Assembly: GCA_003695455.1 (NCBI GenBank)
Contig: RFJF01000235.1
Location: 1 to 5,173, forward strand
DNA: 5,173 nt
Direction of reading: 5' to 3'
DNA from: Chloroflexota bacterium
GTDB taxonomy: Bacteria; Chloroflexota; Anaerolineae; 4572-78; J111
Position numbers and translations under genes: made by a program. Of this stretch, positions 1 through 5,173 are shown piece by piece. The notes under the pieces are model-generated. The model was given only the letters and a program-made list of their open reading frames with translations, was not told the DNA's origin and searched no databases. Each line of letters begins with the position of its first letter. Positions within the stretch are counted from its first letter, which is position 1.

Positions 1-1
1 A

Positions 2-487
2 GTCAACACCGGCACCCGCCGCAGCCACGCGCCACTGGTCATCGCCCTGGGGCCGGGTTTTTCTGCCGGCAGCGACTGCCACGCCGTCATTGAAACCCAA
101 CGCGGCCACTGGCTGGGCCGGGTCATCGAAAGCGGCCCCGCCCAACCCAACAGCGGAACCCCCGGCGCGGTCAACGGCCACACCAACCGCGTGCTGCGCG
201 CCCCCGCCGCCGGACACGTTCAACCCCGCATAAACATTGGCGACCCCGTCCGCGCCGGGCAAACCATTGCCACTGTGGGCAACCTGCCGGTGGTGGCCCC
301 GTTTGACGGGGTGCTGCGCGGATTGGTACACCCGAATGTTTTGGTGACACCCGGCCTCAAAATTGGCGACCTGGACCCGCGCGGCGTAGTTGAACACTGT
401 TTTCACATCAGCGATAAATCACTGGCGGTTGGCGGCGGCGTGCTGGAAGCCGTGCTGGCCGGCAAAGGGTTGCACCCCGCCCGATGA
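2..487 (+). CDS. yqeB: YqeB-family molybdenum hydroxylase maturation protein (3' part only)
   Basis: The reading frame is open from the left edge and ends at TGA 485-487, giving 161 visible residues. I recognise the C-terminal part of the YqeB family (EF2563-type accessory proteins of selenium-dependent molybdenum hydroxylases), whose members are usually about 260 residues, so roughly the first 100 residues lie outside. Family hallmarks visible in order are a GPGFSAG stretch, HAVIETQRGHWLGRV, a SGTPG turn, a lipoyl/biotinyl-like segment (GDPVRAGQTIATVG, then APFDGVLRGLV), KIGDLDPR, and the terminal ISDKSLAVGGGVLEAVL. The biochemical role is not firmly established; the family is linked by genome context to maturation of a labile-selenium molybdenum hydroxylase cofactor. 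Its stop overlaps the next gene's start as ATGA, which suggests translational coupling. No break or frameshift is seen. Family assignment is confident; dependence on selenium in this organism is inference. Confidence 0.88.
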   Translation, partial: VNTGTRRSHAPLVIALGPGFSAGSDCHAVIETQRGHWLGRVIESGPAQPNSGTPGAVNGHTNRVLRAPAAGHVQPRINIGDPVRAGQTIATVGNLPVVAPFDGVLRGLVHPNVLVTPGLKIGDLDPRGVVEHCFHISDKSLAVGGGVLEAVLAGKGLHPAR

Positions 488-1860
488 GCTACCCGGTTGC
501 ACAAAAGCCAACGCTGGCGCAGGCGCTGCGCCTGCATCCGGGCGATGTGGCGGCCTTTGTGGGCGGCGGCGGCAAAAGCACGGCCATGTTCCGGCTGGCC
601 CGCGAGTTGTCCGCCTCGATGCGCGTGCTGGCAACAACCACCACCCGAATTTTTGCCGTCCAAATCAGCCAGTCTCCGGCGCACGTCACCGCTGACCCGG
701 CCCGCCCGCCCGCCAATTTAACGGCGCAACTGGACACCGCGCTCCGCCGGCACGGGCAGGTACTGCTCACCGGGCCGGTAGACCCGGCGCAGGGCAAAGC
801 CTTTGGCGTGCCGCCGGAGCAGGTGGACCAACTGGCTGCCTCCGGCCAATTTGATGTCATTCTGGTAGAGGCAGACGGCTCGCGGATGCGGCCCTTTAAA
901 GCCCCGGCCCAACACGAACCGGTCATCCCGGCGACGACTACGCTGGTTGTGCCGGTAGCGGGGCTGGATGTACTGGGCCAGCCACTCAACGCCCAAACTG
1001 TGCACCGCCCCCAACGTGTGGCCCGGCTGGCCGGCCTACCCCTCGATGCGCCAATTACTGCCGGGGTAGTGGCTACGGTACTGGCTCACCCGGACGGCGG
1101 GTTGAAAAATGTACCGCCGTCTGCCCGCGTTGCGGCGCTGCTCAACAAAGCCGAAACCGAAGCCCGGCAATCCGCCGGGCAAACCATTGCCGCCCAACTA
1201 CTGGCCCGTCCGCGCATCGAATCGGTGGTGCTGGGCCGGGTACGGCACGCTGCCGCGCCGGTGGTGGAACGCCGCGAGCGTGCGGCCGTGGTGCTGCTGG
1301 CCGCCGGTGGTTCGTCTCGTTTTGGGGCGCCCAAACAACTGGCAACATGGGGCGGGGTCACGCTGGTTGAGCGTGCGGCAGACGTTGCGCTGGCCTCTCA
1401 GGCTGATGGGGTGACGGTGGTGCTGGGCGCGCACGCTGCGGCCTGCCGGGCCGCGCTGGGCCGCCGTCCGGTGCAAATTGTGGTCAACACCAATTGGGCG
1501 CAGGGGCAAAGCACCTCACTGCGGGCCGGGCTGGAACATTTGCCTGCCGGAACGGGCAGCGCAATTTTTTTACCGGTGGATATGCCGGGCATCACGCCGG
1601 ACGTACTCAACGCGCTCATCACCTGCCACCGGCAAACACTGGCCCCGCTGGTCTGGCCGGAATTTGAGGGGCAGCGGGGCAATCCGGTGCTGTTTGACCG
1701 TGACCTGTTTGGGCAACTGGCGCAAATCAGCGGCGATACCGGCGGGCGGGCGCTCTTTAAAAAATACGCGCGCCAGGCCGGACGGGTGGCGGCCAACTCG
1801 GCAGAGATTTTGCACGATGTTGACCGCCCGGAAGATTTTTATAAAATGACGGATGTGTAA
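484..1860 (+). CDS. yqeC-mocA: Fused YqeC-like / MocA-like molybdenum cofactor maturation protein
   Basis: This 458-residue protein has two domains. Residues about 1-260 resemble YqeC, the putative selenium-dependent hydroxylase accessory protein: a P-loop-like GGGGKST (27-33), TTTT (51-54), EADGSR (129-134), KAPAQHEPVIP (139-149) and LLNKAE (219-224). Residues about 265-458 are a MobA-like NTP transferase of the MocA/YgfJ type: LLAAGGSSRFGAPKQL (271-286), NWAQGQSTSLRAGL (337-350), a metal-binding PVDMPG (364-369), GNPVLF (399-404), GDTGGRALF (417-425) and DVDRPED (445-451). MocA enzymes transfer CMP from CTP to molybdopterin-Mo to make the cytosine dinucleotide cofactor of xanthine-dehydrogenase-type hydroxylases. 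In E. coli yqeB, yqeC and mocA (ygfJ) are separate genes; here the last two form one frame with no internal stop. The ATG at 484 overlaps the yqeB stop by 4 bases, which fixes the start, although no strong ribosome binding site precedes it. Both domains retain their key motifs, so both are probably active in the cytoplasm. Nucleotide choice (CTP or GTP) is not proved by sequence. Confidence 0.9.
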   Translation: MSYPVAQKPTLAQALRLHPGDVAAFVGGGGKSTAMFRLARELSASMRVLATTTTRIFAVQISQSPAHVTADPARPPANLTAQLDTALRRHGQVLLTGPVDPAQGKAFGVPPEQVDQLAASGQFDVILVEADGSRMRPFKAPAQHEPVIPATTTLVVPVAGLDVLGQPLNAQTVHRPQRVARLAGLPLDAPITAGVVATVLAHPDGGLKNVPPSARVAALLNKAETEARQSAGQTIAAQLLARPRIESVVLGRVRHAAAPVVERRERAAVVLLAAGGSSRFGAPKQLATWGGVTLVERAADVALASQADGVTVVLGAHAAACRAALGRRPVQIVVNTNWAQGQSTSLRAGLEHLPAGTGSAIFLPVDMPGITPDVLNALITCHRQTLAPLVWPEFEGQRGNPVLFDRDLFGQLAQISGDTGGRALFKKYARQAGRVAANSAEILHDVDRPEDFYKMTDV

Positions 1861-1910
1861 CCGGGTTACGGCACAACGGCAAAATGAAAATAGGCGTACA
1901 GAAGGCAAGT

Positions 1911-1938
1911 TCGCACATTTCCAGACTCCCGAATCCTG
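1911..1938 (-). repeat. Short heptamer block, inverted relative of the block at 2952-2993
   Basis: Read on the minus strand, this part of the 88-base convergent gap (1861-1948) splits into four successive heptamers: CAGGATT (1938-1932), CGGGAGT (1931-1925), CTGGAAA (1924-1918) and TGTGCGA (1917-1911). The same elements occur in the same order on the plus strand at 2952-2993, with extra heptamers between them. With flanking bases the exact shared pieces are AAACAGGATTC, GGGAGTC and GTGCGAA. The remainder of the gap (1861-1910) shows nothing I can name. No gene, hairpin plus T-run terminator or promoter is evident here. Confidence 0.6.
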
Positions 1939-1948
1939 TTTTTACACA

Positions 1949-2371
1949 TCAGCGCGACGTGAGCACGTGGTGCAGGGCCAGCCCGTACGTTTCTGCCGCG
2001 CCAAACGATTCAAACGCCAGCGTTTGGCGGTTTAATTGAATTTGGCAGCGGTAGCCGTCGCGGGTGCTGGTCAGGCTGAGCAGGGGTTGCGACGCGCCGG
2101 CCAGCCGCCGTTCCAGCTCCCGCCGGAGTTGGGATTCGGTGGGCAGCCACACAACTTCGGCAATGAGAATGTGGTCCAGCGCCCACTCCACCGAGCCGTG
2201 AAAGGTAACGGCCGGCTGACCGTGAACCCGAGCCAGTATCACCGTCATATCGCTCAGTACAAAAATCACATCATCCAGCCCCCGGTCCGGGATGGCAAAA
2301 AAGTCATTTTTGGCCGGAATCCACTGCAATCCGTCCTGTTTGAGCTGTTGGGCCAGGGCTACTGAAATCAC
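1949..2371 (-). CDS. Conserved-looking hypothetical protein coupled to cobU
   Basis: This 140-residue soluble protein starts at GTG (2371-2369). The start is supported by AGGA (2381-2378) six bases upstream and by the GTGA overlap with the cobU stop. I do not recognise a function. It has no signal peptide or membrane helix. The N-terminal part (1-90) looks like an alpha/beta fold, with LKQDGLQWIPAKNDFFAIPD (11-30), a DDVIFVLSDMTV segment (33-44) and HGSVEWALDHILIAEVVWLPTE (58-79), followed by a charged helix LRRELERRL (82-90). The C-terminal part (97-138) could form beta strands and a final helix. I vaguely recall similar Chloroflexota proteins carrying an automatic 'CpaE pilus assembly' name, but no receiver or ATPase motif of CpaE is present, so I would not use it. 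Position suggests a job tied to cobamide salvage, which is inference only. Codon use and GC content match the neighbours, supporting a real gene. Confidence 0.75.
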   Translation of the reverse strand: MISVALAQQLKQDGLQWIPAKNDFFAIPDRGLDDVIFVLSDMTVILARVHGQPAVTFHGSVEWALDHILIAEVVWLPTESQLRRELERRLAGASQPLLSLTSTRDGYRCQIQLNRQTLAFESFGAAETYGLALHHVLTSR

Positions 2372-2934
2372 AATTCATCCTGCCTTCCGTTCACATCTTT
2401 CACCACCAGCGGCAAACCGGCCACCATCAGCAAAACGCGGCCGGCGGCGGCGGCCAGCCGTTGATTGGCCCGGCCCAGCGCATCACGGAACACGCGGCTC
2501 ACCGGGTAAGGCGGCACCAGCCCCAACCCCACCTCGTTTGAGACAACCAGCAACGGTACGTCCAGTTTTTTTTGGGCCGCAACAATCGCATCCACCTCGG
2601 CCAGCACCGCCGACTCAATGTCTGCCTGCGGACGACCCTCCAGCGCCAGCACAATGTTGGTTGCCAGCAGGGTCAGGCAATCGAGCAAAATCACATCGGG
2701 CCGGTCATCCAGCCGTTGCAGCGCCGCACCCACACCGGTTGGCACCTCCAGCGTGCGCCACGTTGCGGGCCGCGCCCGCCGGTGATTTTCAATCCGCTCG
2801 GCCATTTCAGCGTCGCCGGCCTGCGCGGTGGCAACGTACAGCACGTGCGGGCCGCAGCCGGCGGCAAGCTGTTCGGCATGGTGACTTTTTCCGCTGCGCG
2901 CGCCGCCCAAAATCAGGGTAAGTTGTGAATTCAA
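2368..2934 (-). CDS. cobU: Bifunctional adenosylcobinamide kinase / adenosylcobinamide-phosphate guanylyltransferase
   Basis: CobU phosphorylates adenosylcobinamide and then transfers GMP from GTP to make adenosylcobinamide-GDP, the activated intermediate for nucleotide-loop assembly in cobalamin synthesis and cobinamide salvage. The 188-residue protein matches the usual length (about 180). It shows the P-loop GGARSGKS (10-17), YVATAQAGDAEM (33-44), RIENHRRARPATWRTLE (47-63), LLDCLTLLATN (83-93), VSNEVGLGLVP (131-141) and FRDALGRANQRLAAAA (149-164). His51 aligns with the residue guanylylated in the Salmonella enzyme (His46). All core motifs are intact, so it is probably active in the cytoplasm. 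The start is TTG (2934-2932), chosen because a GAGGAG site lies 8 bases upstream and the next residues lead directly into the P-loop strand; no ATG or GTG offers a better fit. Its stop overlaps the next gene by 4 bases. No other cobalamin gene is in the window, so whether the organism makes or only salvages B12 cannot be told. Confidence 0.95.
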   Translation of the reverse strand: MNSQLTLILGGARSGKSHHAEQLAAGCGPHVLYVATAQAGDAEMAERIENHRRARPATWRTLEVPTGVGAALQRLDDRPDVILLDCLTLLATNIVLALEGRPQADIESAVLAEVDAIVAAQKKLDVPLLVVSNEVGLGLVPPYPVSRVFRDALGRANQRLAAAAGRVLLMVAGLPLVVKDVNGRQDEL

Positions 2935-2942
2935 ATGTATTG

Positions 2943-2948
2943 CTCCTC
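2943..2948 (-). promoter_or_regulatory. Ribosome binding site deciding the cobU TTG start
   Basis: On the minus strand GAGGAG is followed by an 8-base spacer and then TTG at 2934. This strong Shine-Dalgarno match is the main reason to accept the rare TTG initiation codon. Confidence 0.75.
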
Positions 2949-2951
2949 AAA

Positions 2952-2986
2952 CAGGATTCAGGGGCCGGGAGTCAGAAAACAGGGAA
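2952..2986 (+). repeat. Degenerate CAG-type heptamer tandem block (five units)
   Basis: The plus strand falls into five consecutive 7-base units: CAGGATT, CAGGGGC, CGGGAGT, CAGAAAA and CAGGGAA. Four begin with CAG and the other with CGG. The block starts just upstream of the cobU ribosome binding site, so it lies in the cobU leader if that gene is transcribed from further right. It resembles in style the heptameric short tandemly repeated sequences known from cyanobacteria. A related inverted block lies at 1911-1938. Confidence 0.6.
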
Positions 2987-3014
2987 AGTGCGAATGGCGA
3001 AAGTGCGAATGGCG
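2985..3014 (+). repeat. Perfect tandem duplication of a 15-base unit
   Basis: AAAGTGCGAATGGCG occurs at 2985-2999 and again, identically, at 3000-3014. Each unit holds two related submotifs, TGCGAAT and GGCGAAA (the second unit is followed by AAT instead), so the duplication itself may have grown from about 7-8-base units. It sits between the two heptamer blocks of the divergent intergenic region. Confidence 0.85.
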
Positions 3015-3027
3015 AATCTTTCCACGT

Positions 3028-3077
3028 ACCTCTGCAACTTGTTACCTTGTACTCTGCACTCTGTATTCTGCACTCTG
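3028..3077 (-). repeat. Seven degenerate heptamers, minus-strand consensus CAGARTR
   Basis: Read on the minus strand from 3077 downwards, seven 7-base units follow each other: CAGAGTG, CAGAATA, CAGAGTG, CAGAGTA, CAAGGTA, then after one extra base (3042) CAAGTTG and CAGAGGT. All begin with CAG or CAA. On the plus strand this is a pyrimidine-rich run. The orientation is opposite to the CAG heptamers at 2952-2986, so the two blocks face each other across the 15-base tandem duplication. Confidence 0.75.
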
Positions 3078-3084
3078 GCCTCTA

Positions 3085-3112
3085 ATTATAGCCGCCGTTT
3101 GCAGATTTGCCA
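3085..3112 (-). promoter_or_regulatory. Possible promoter for the cobU operon
   Basis: The minus strand has a perfect TATAAT at 3090-3085. With a 16-base spacer the upstream hexamer is TGGCAA (3112-3107), a poor match to TTGACA (3 of 6). Transcription from here would give a leader of about 140 bases carrying all the intergenic repeats. The plus strand has a weaker TAAAAT at 3151-3156 that could serve the peptidase gene, without a recognisable -35. Both are weak predictions. Confidence 0.3.
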
Positions 3113-3171
3113 TTCCCCTGCCACCAACCCTGATTTCAGTGAAGGAAACATAAAATGGGGCGTACAACAAT

Positions 3172-3176
3172 GGAGG
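3172..3176 (+). promoter_or_regulatory. Ribosome binding site of the P1 peptidase gene
   Basis: GGAGG followed by AAAA precedes ATG 3181. The spacing of 4 bases is slightly short, but an in-frame TAA at 3151-3153 with no ATG, GTG or TTG codon between it and 3181 leaves this ATG as the start. Confidence 0.8.
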
Positions 3177-3180
3177 AAAA

Positions 3181-4140
3181 ATGAACGTTTTGGCCGATAT
3201 TCCCGGCGTGCAGGTGGGGCACGCCCACAATTTTGATGCCGCCACCGGCTGCACCGTCATCCTCACCCCAAACGGCGCGGTTTGCGGCGTTGACCAGCGT
3301 GGCGGCGCACCCGGAACCCGCGAAACCGACCTGCTGCGCCCGATGCATCTGGTTCAGCAGGTGCACGCCGTGCTGCTGGCCGGAGGCAGCGCTTTTGGGC
3401 TGGCCGCCGCCGATGGCGTGATGCACCGGCTGGAAGCGCAGGGCATCGGGTTTGATACGGGCGTGGCCCGCGTGCCGGTGGTTCCCGGCGCGGTGCTGTT
3501 TGATCTGGCCATTGGCCGGGCCGACATCCGGCCGGATGCGGAGATGGGCGCGGCAGCATTTGATGCCGCAGCCGGCGGAACCAACGCCCGCGAGCAAGGC
3601 TCGGTGGGGGCAGGCGCAGGCGCTACCGTCGGCAAAATTCTGGGCATGGACGCCTGTACAAAAGCCGGCGTGGGGCAGGCCGCCATTCAGGTTGCGCCGG
3701 GGTTGTGGGTGGGCGCGCTGATTGCCGTCAACGCCTTTGGCGATGTAGTTGACCCCGCATCCGGGCAAATTCTGGCCGGTGCGCGAAAGTTGCCCAACGG
3801 CGGATTTGCCGATACCATGCGCCTGCTGCCGCAGATGAGCAGCAATTTTGCCGCCGCCGGAAACACTGTCATCGGCGTGGTGGCAACCAATGCCGCGCTG
3901 TCAAAAGAGGCGGCCAACAAAGTGGCGCAAATGGCCCACAACGGGCTGGCCCGCACCATTCGGCCGGCGCACACCATGTTTGACGGCGATACCCTGTTTG
4001 CACTGGCAACCGGGCAGGGTGCGCCCGCCCAGGCCACGCTCATCGGCGCGTTTGCCGCCGAGGCCGTTGCGCAGGCCGTGGTTAATTCTGTAAAATACGC
4101 CGCAGGGCTGGCCGGCGTGCCGGCGCTGCAAGGAGACTGA
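3181..4140 (+). CDS. P1 family peptidase (DmpA/NylC-like, MEROPS S58-type N-terminal nucleophile hydrolase)
   Basis: The 319-residue protein matches the P1/DmpA family over its full length. It starts with the typical DIPGVQVGHA (6-15), then GCTVIL (23-28), DQRGGAPGTRETDLL (38-52), LLAGGSAFGLAAADGVM (65-81), VPVVPGAVLFDL (98-109), GSVGAGAGATVGK (140-152), VGALIAVNAFGDVVDPASG (177-195), GNTVIGVVATNA (227-238) and MAHNGLARTIRPAHTMFDGDTLFAL (251-275). Known members (DmpA, beta-peptidyl aminopeptidases, NylC) are made as one chain that cuts itself to free an N-terminal Ser or Thr nucleophile. By alignment with NylC the cut here would be Asn228-Thr229. No signal peptide or membrane segment is seen, so it is probably cytoplasmic. 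The substrate cannot be told: family members act on N-terminal amino acids, beta-peptides, amides or nylon oligomers. The kinase-like gene follows directly after the stop codon, indicating an operon. Confidence 0.93.
   Translation: MNVLADIPGVQVGHAHNFDAATGCTVILTPNGAVCGVDQRGGAPGTRETDLLRPMHLVQQVHAVLLAGGSAFGLAAADGVMHRLEAQGIGFDTGVARVPVVPGAVLFDLAIGRADIRPDAEMGAAAFDAAAGGTNAREQGSVGAGAGATVGKILGMDACTKAGVGQAAIQVAPGLWVGALIAVNAFGDVVDPASGQILAGARKLPNGGFADTMRLLPQMSSNFAAAGNTVIGVVATNAALSKEAANKVAQMAHNGLARTIRPAHTMFDGDTLFALATGQGAPAQATLIGAFAAEAVAQAVVNSVKYAAGLAGVPALQGD
4131..4135 (+). promoter_or_regulatory. Ribosome binding site of the kinase-like gene
   Basis: AGGAG lies inside the last codons of the peptidase gene, 5 bases before ATG 4141, which itself directly follows the TGA at 4138-4140. 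This supports the start and cotranslation of the two genes. Confidence 0.75.
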
Positions 4141-5173
4141 ATGCCAACATCCGCAGAGATTGAACTGCAAAACTATACGCTTGAATCAGAAATCGGGCGC
4201 GGCGATTTGACCGTGGTTTATCGCGGCACGCGCAAAAGTGACGGCGAGCCGGTCGCCATCAAACTGGTGCCGCCCCAATTCACGTTTGATGAAATTTTTG
4301 TGCGCCGTTTTCTGGAGATGGGCAAGCAGGCCGCCCGGCTGGAACACCCCAACATTGTGCGCGCGTTTGAGGCCCAAAAAGAAGGCGAGCACCTGTTTTT
4401 GGTGCGCGAATGGGTGGACGCCCGCTCGCTGGCGCAGGTGCTTGCTGACGAAAGCCCGCTGGGGCCGCAGCGAACCATTAACATTGCCCGGCAAATTGCC
4501 TCGGCGCTGGATTACGCCCACCAAAAATCAATTATGCACGGCGATTTATCGGCCCGGCGGGTGTACGTTGCTAAAAATGACCGGGTGATTGTAGCCGATT
4601 TTGGACAGATGCAGGCCATAGCCGGCACCAGTCTGGTGCGGCAGGGATTTGCCATCGGCGCGCCGGAAGTGCTGGCCCCGGAACGGGTGCGCGGGCAGGG
4701 CCCCAGCCGCCAGTCTGATTTGTACTCGCTGGGGATTTTGTGCTACCAGATGCTCCACGGCGAACCGCCCTTCACCGGCGACGCCGCCGCCGTGCTGCAC
4801 GCGCAAGCCTACGAGCAGCCCAAACCGCTGTACCTGCTCAACCCGGAAGTTTCTGTGCAGTTGAGTGAAACCGTGGCCCGTATGCTGTCCAAAGGGCTGG
4901 AACTGCGCTACGCCACCGGCGCAGAATTTACCCGCGCCCTGACCGTGGCCGCCGAGGGCACTGCCCCGGTGCGGGTGTCGTCTACCGCAACCGGCCCGCT
5001 GGATGCGGAACCGGGCCGCCCGGCCCCCGTCTGGCAGAAACCCTGGTTTTTGGGGCTGGGGGCGGCTCTGCTGGTGATTGTGTTGCTGCTGGCCGGATTT
5101 CTGGGCGTTTCGGCGTGGCTGGCACTGGCGCCGCCAACACCTCAAATTGCTGCGGATGCAAACGCCACGCCCA
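4141..5173 (+). CDS. Membrane-anchored Ser/Thr protein kinase-like protein, possible pseudokinase (3' end missing)
   Basis: The frame starts at ATG 4141 and stays open to the window edge (344 codons). Residues about 12-270 form a Hanks-type kinase fold: IGRGDLTVVY (18-27), VAIK with Lys41, LEHPNIV (67-73), HGDLSARRVYV (133-143), VADFG (151-155), APE (179-181), SDLYSLGILCYQMLHGEPPF (192-211) and the conserved Arg256. A Pro-rich linker (about 285-301) leads to one hydrophobic helix (about 302-329), then a Pro/Ala/Thr-rich stretch expected outside the cell. Several catalytic positions differ from active kinases. The third glycine of the ATP loop is Thr24, the alpha-C glutamate position appears to be Met60 (Glu59 is next to it), HRD is HGD, the usual DLK lysine is Ser137, and the Asn five residues after the catalytic Asp135 is Arg140. 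Lys41, Asp135 and Asp153 remain. It may be a pseudokinase that binds nucleotide or partners, or a weak kinase. The outer domain is not visible. Confidence 0.9.
   Translation, partial: MPTSAEIELQNYTLESEIGRGDLTVVYRGTRKSDGEPVAIKLVPPQFTFDEIFVRRFLEMGKQAARLEHPNIVRAFEAQKEGEHLFLVREWVDARSLAQVLADESPLGPQRTINIARQIASALDYAHQKSIMHGDLSARRVYVAKNDRVIVADFGQMQAIAGTSLVRQGFAIGAPEVLAPERVRGQGPSRQSDLYSLGILCYQMLHGEPPFTGDAAAVLHAQAYEQPKPLYLLNPEVSVQLSETVARMLSKGLELRYATGAEFTRALTVAAEGTAPVRVSSTATGPLDAEPGRPAPVWQKPWFLGLGAALLVIVLLLAGFLGVSAWLALAPPTPQIAADANATP

Noticed and set aside
253..1191. Identical 19-base stretch at 253-271 and 1173-1191
   Set aside because: Both lie in coding frames and encode the same peptide AGQTIA with the favoured codons; similarity does not extend further, so chance plus codon preference is the simplest reading.
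1857..1869. Palindrome GTAACCGGGTTAC at the end of yqeC-mocA, considered as a terminator
   Set aside because: The usable stem is only 5 base pairs, extendable only with a bulge, and no T-run follows on either strand.
2292..2921. Open frame on the plus strand (209 codons) opposite cobU
   Set aside because: The translation is Pro/Ala/Arg-rich without motifs, while the minus strand encodes a full CobU.
2935..3090. Cobalamin riboswitch in the cobU leader
   Set aside because: I looked for a B12-box-like sequence on the minus strand and found none; the leader consists mainly of short repeats.
1893..3166. GGCGTACA at 1893-1900 and a similar GGCGTACA at 3159-3166
   Set aside because: Only 8 bases are shared with weak flanking similarity, which is too short to claim a second dispersed repeat.
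2925..3236. Possible small gene across the repeat region (103 codons, plus strand)
   Set aside because: It spans the intergenic repeats, overlaps the ends of two real genes on either side and shows no protein-like pattern.
3136..3768. Long open frame on the minus strand (210 codons) opposite the peptidase gene
   Set aside because: It lies antisense to a clear P1 peptidase, has low-complexity His/Ala/Gly-rich content and no family resemblance; GC-rich coding DNA often leaves such frames open.
4546..5145. Open frame on the minus strand (199 codons) opposite the kinase-like gene
   Set aside because: Gln/Gly/Arg-rich translation without motifs, antisense to recognisable kinase motifs.

Overview
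The window is a GC-rich bacterial segment (roughly 60% G+C by eye) with short intergenic gaps, overlapping start/stop codons and Shine-Dalgarno-type sites. The gene set suggests an environmental bacterium of the Chloroflexota type (Anaerolineae-like): a YqeB/YqeC/MocA molybdenum-hydroxylase maturation cluster, a cobinamide kinase paired with a small unknown protein, a DmpA/NylC-type P1 peptidase, and a membrane-anchored Ser/Thr-kinase-like protein. This taxonomic guess rests on gene style and intergenic short repeats, not on a marker gene, so it is only moderately likely.

Left part (1-1860, + strand): the 3' end of a yqeB-family gene overlaps by 4 bases (ATGA) a long gene that joins a YqeC-like domain to a MocA-like nucleotidyltransferase domain. 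Together they look like a cofactor-maturation unit for a molybdenum (possibly selenium-dependent) hydroxylase that would lie outside the window.

Middle part (1949-2934, - strand): cobU (TTG start, good ribosome binding site) is followed, with a 4-base GTGA overlap, by a 140-residue protein of unknown function. This pair converges on the yqeC-mocA gene and diverges from the peptidase gene.

Intergenic repeats: the divergent gap 2935-3180 is built largely from short degenerate units. It has CAG-starting heptamers on the + strand (2952-2986), a 15-base tandem duplication (2985-3014), and seven CAG-type heptamers reading on the - strand (3028-3077). The convergent gap on the other side of the cobU pair (1861-1948) carries a shorter, inverted copy of the first block. 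The two copies appear to differ by loss or gain of whole heptamers. This is the least explained structure in the window.

Right part (3181-5173, + strand): a P1-family (DmpA/NylC-like) self-processing hydrolase with a predicted Asn228-Thr229 cleavage site is followed without a gap by a kinase-like membrane protein. Several catalytic positions of that protein are substituted, making it a pseudokinase candidate. It runs off the window end after one transmembrane helix.

No tRNA, rRNA, CRISPR array, insertion sequence or convincing intrinsic terminator was seen. No new defence or mobile system could be supported.
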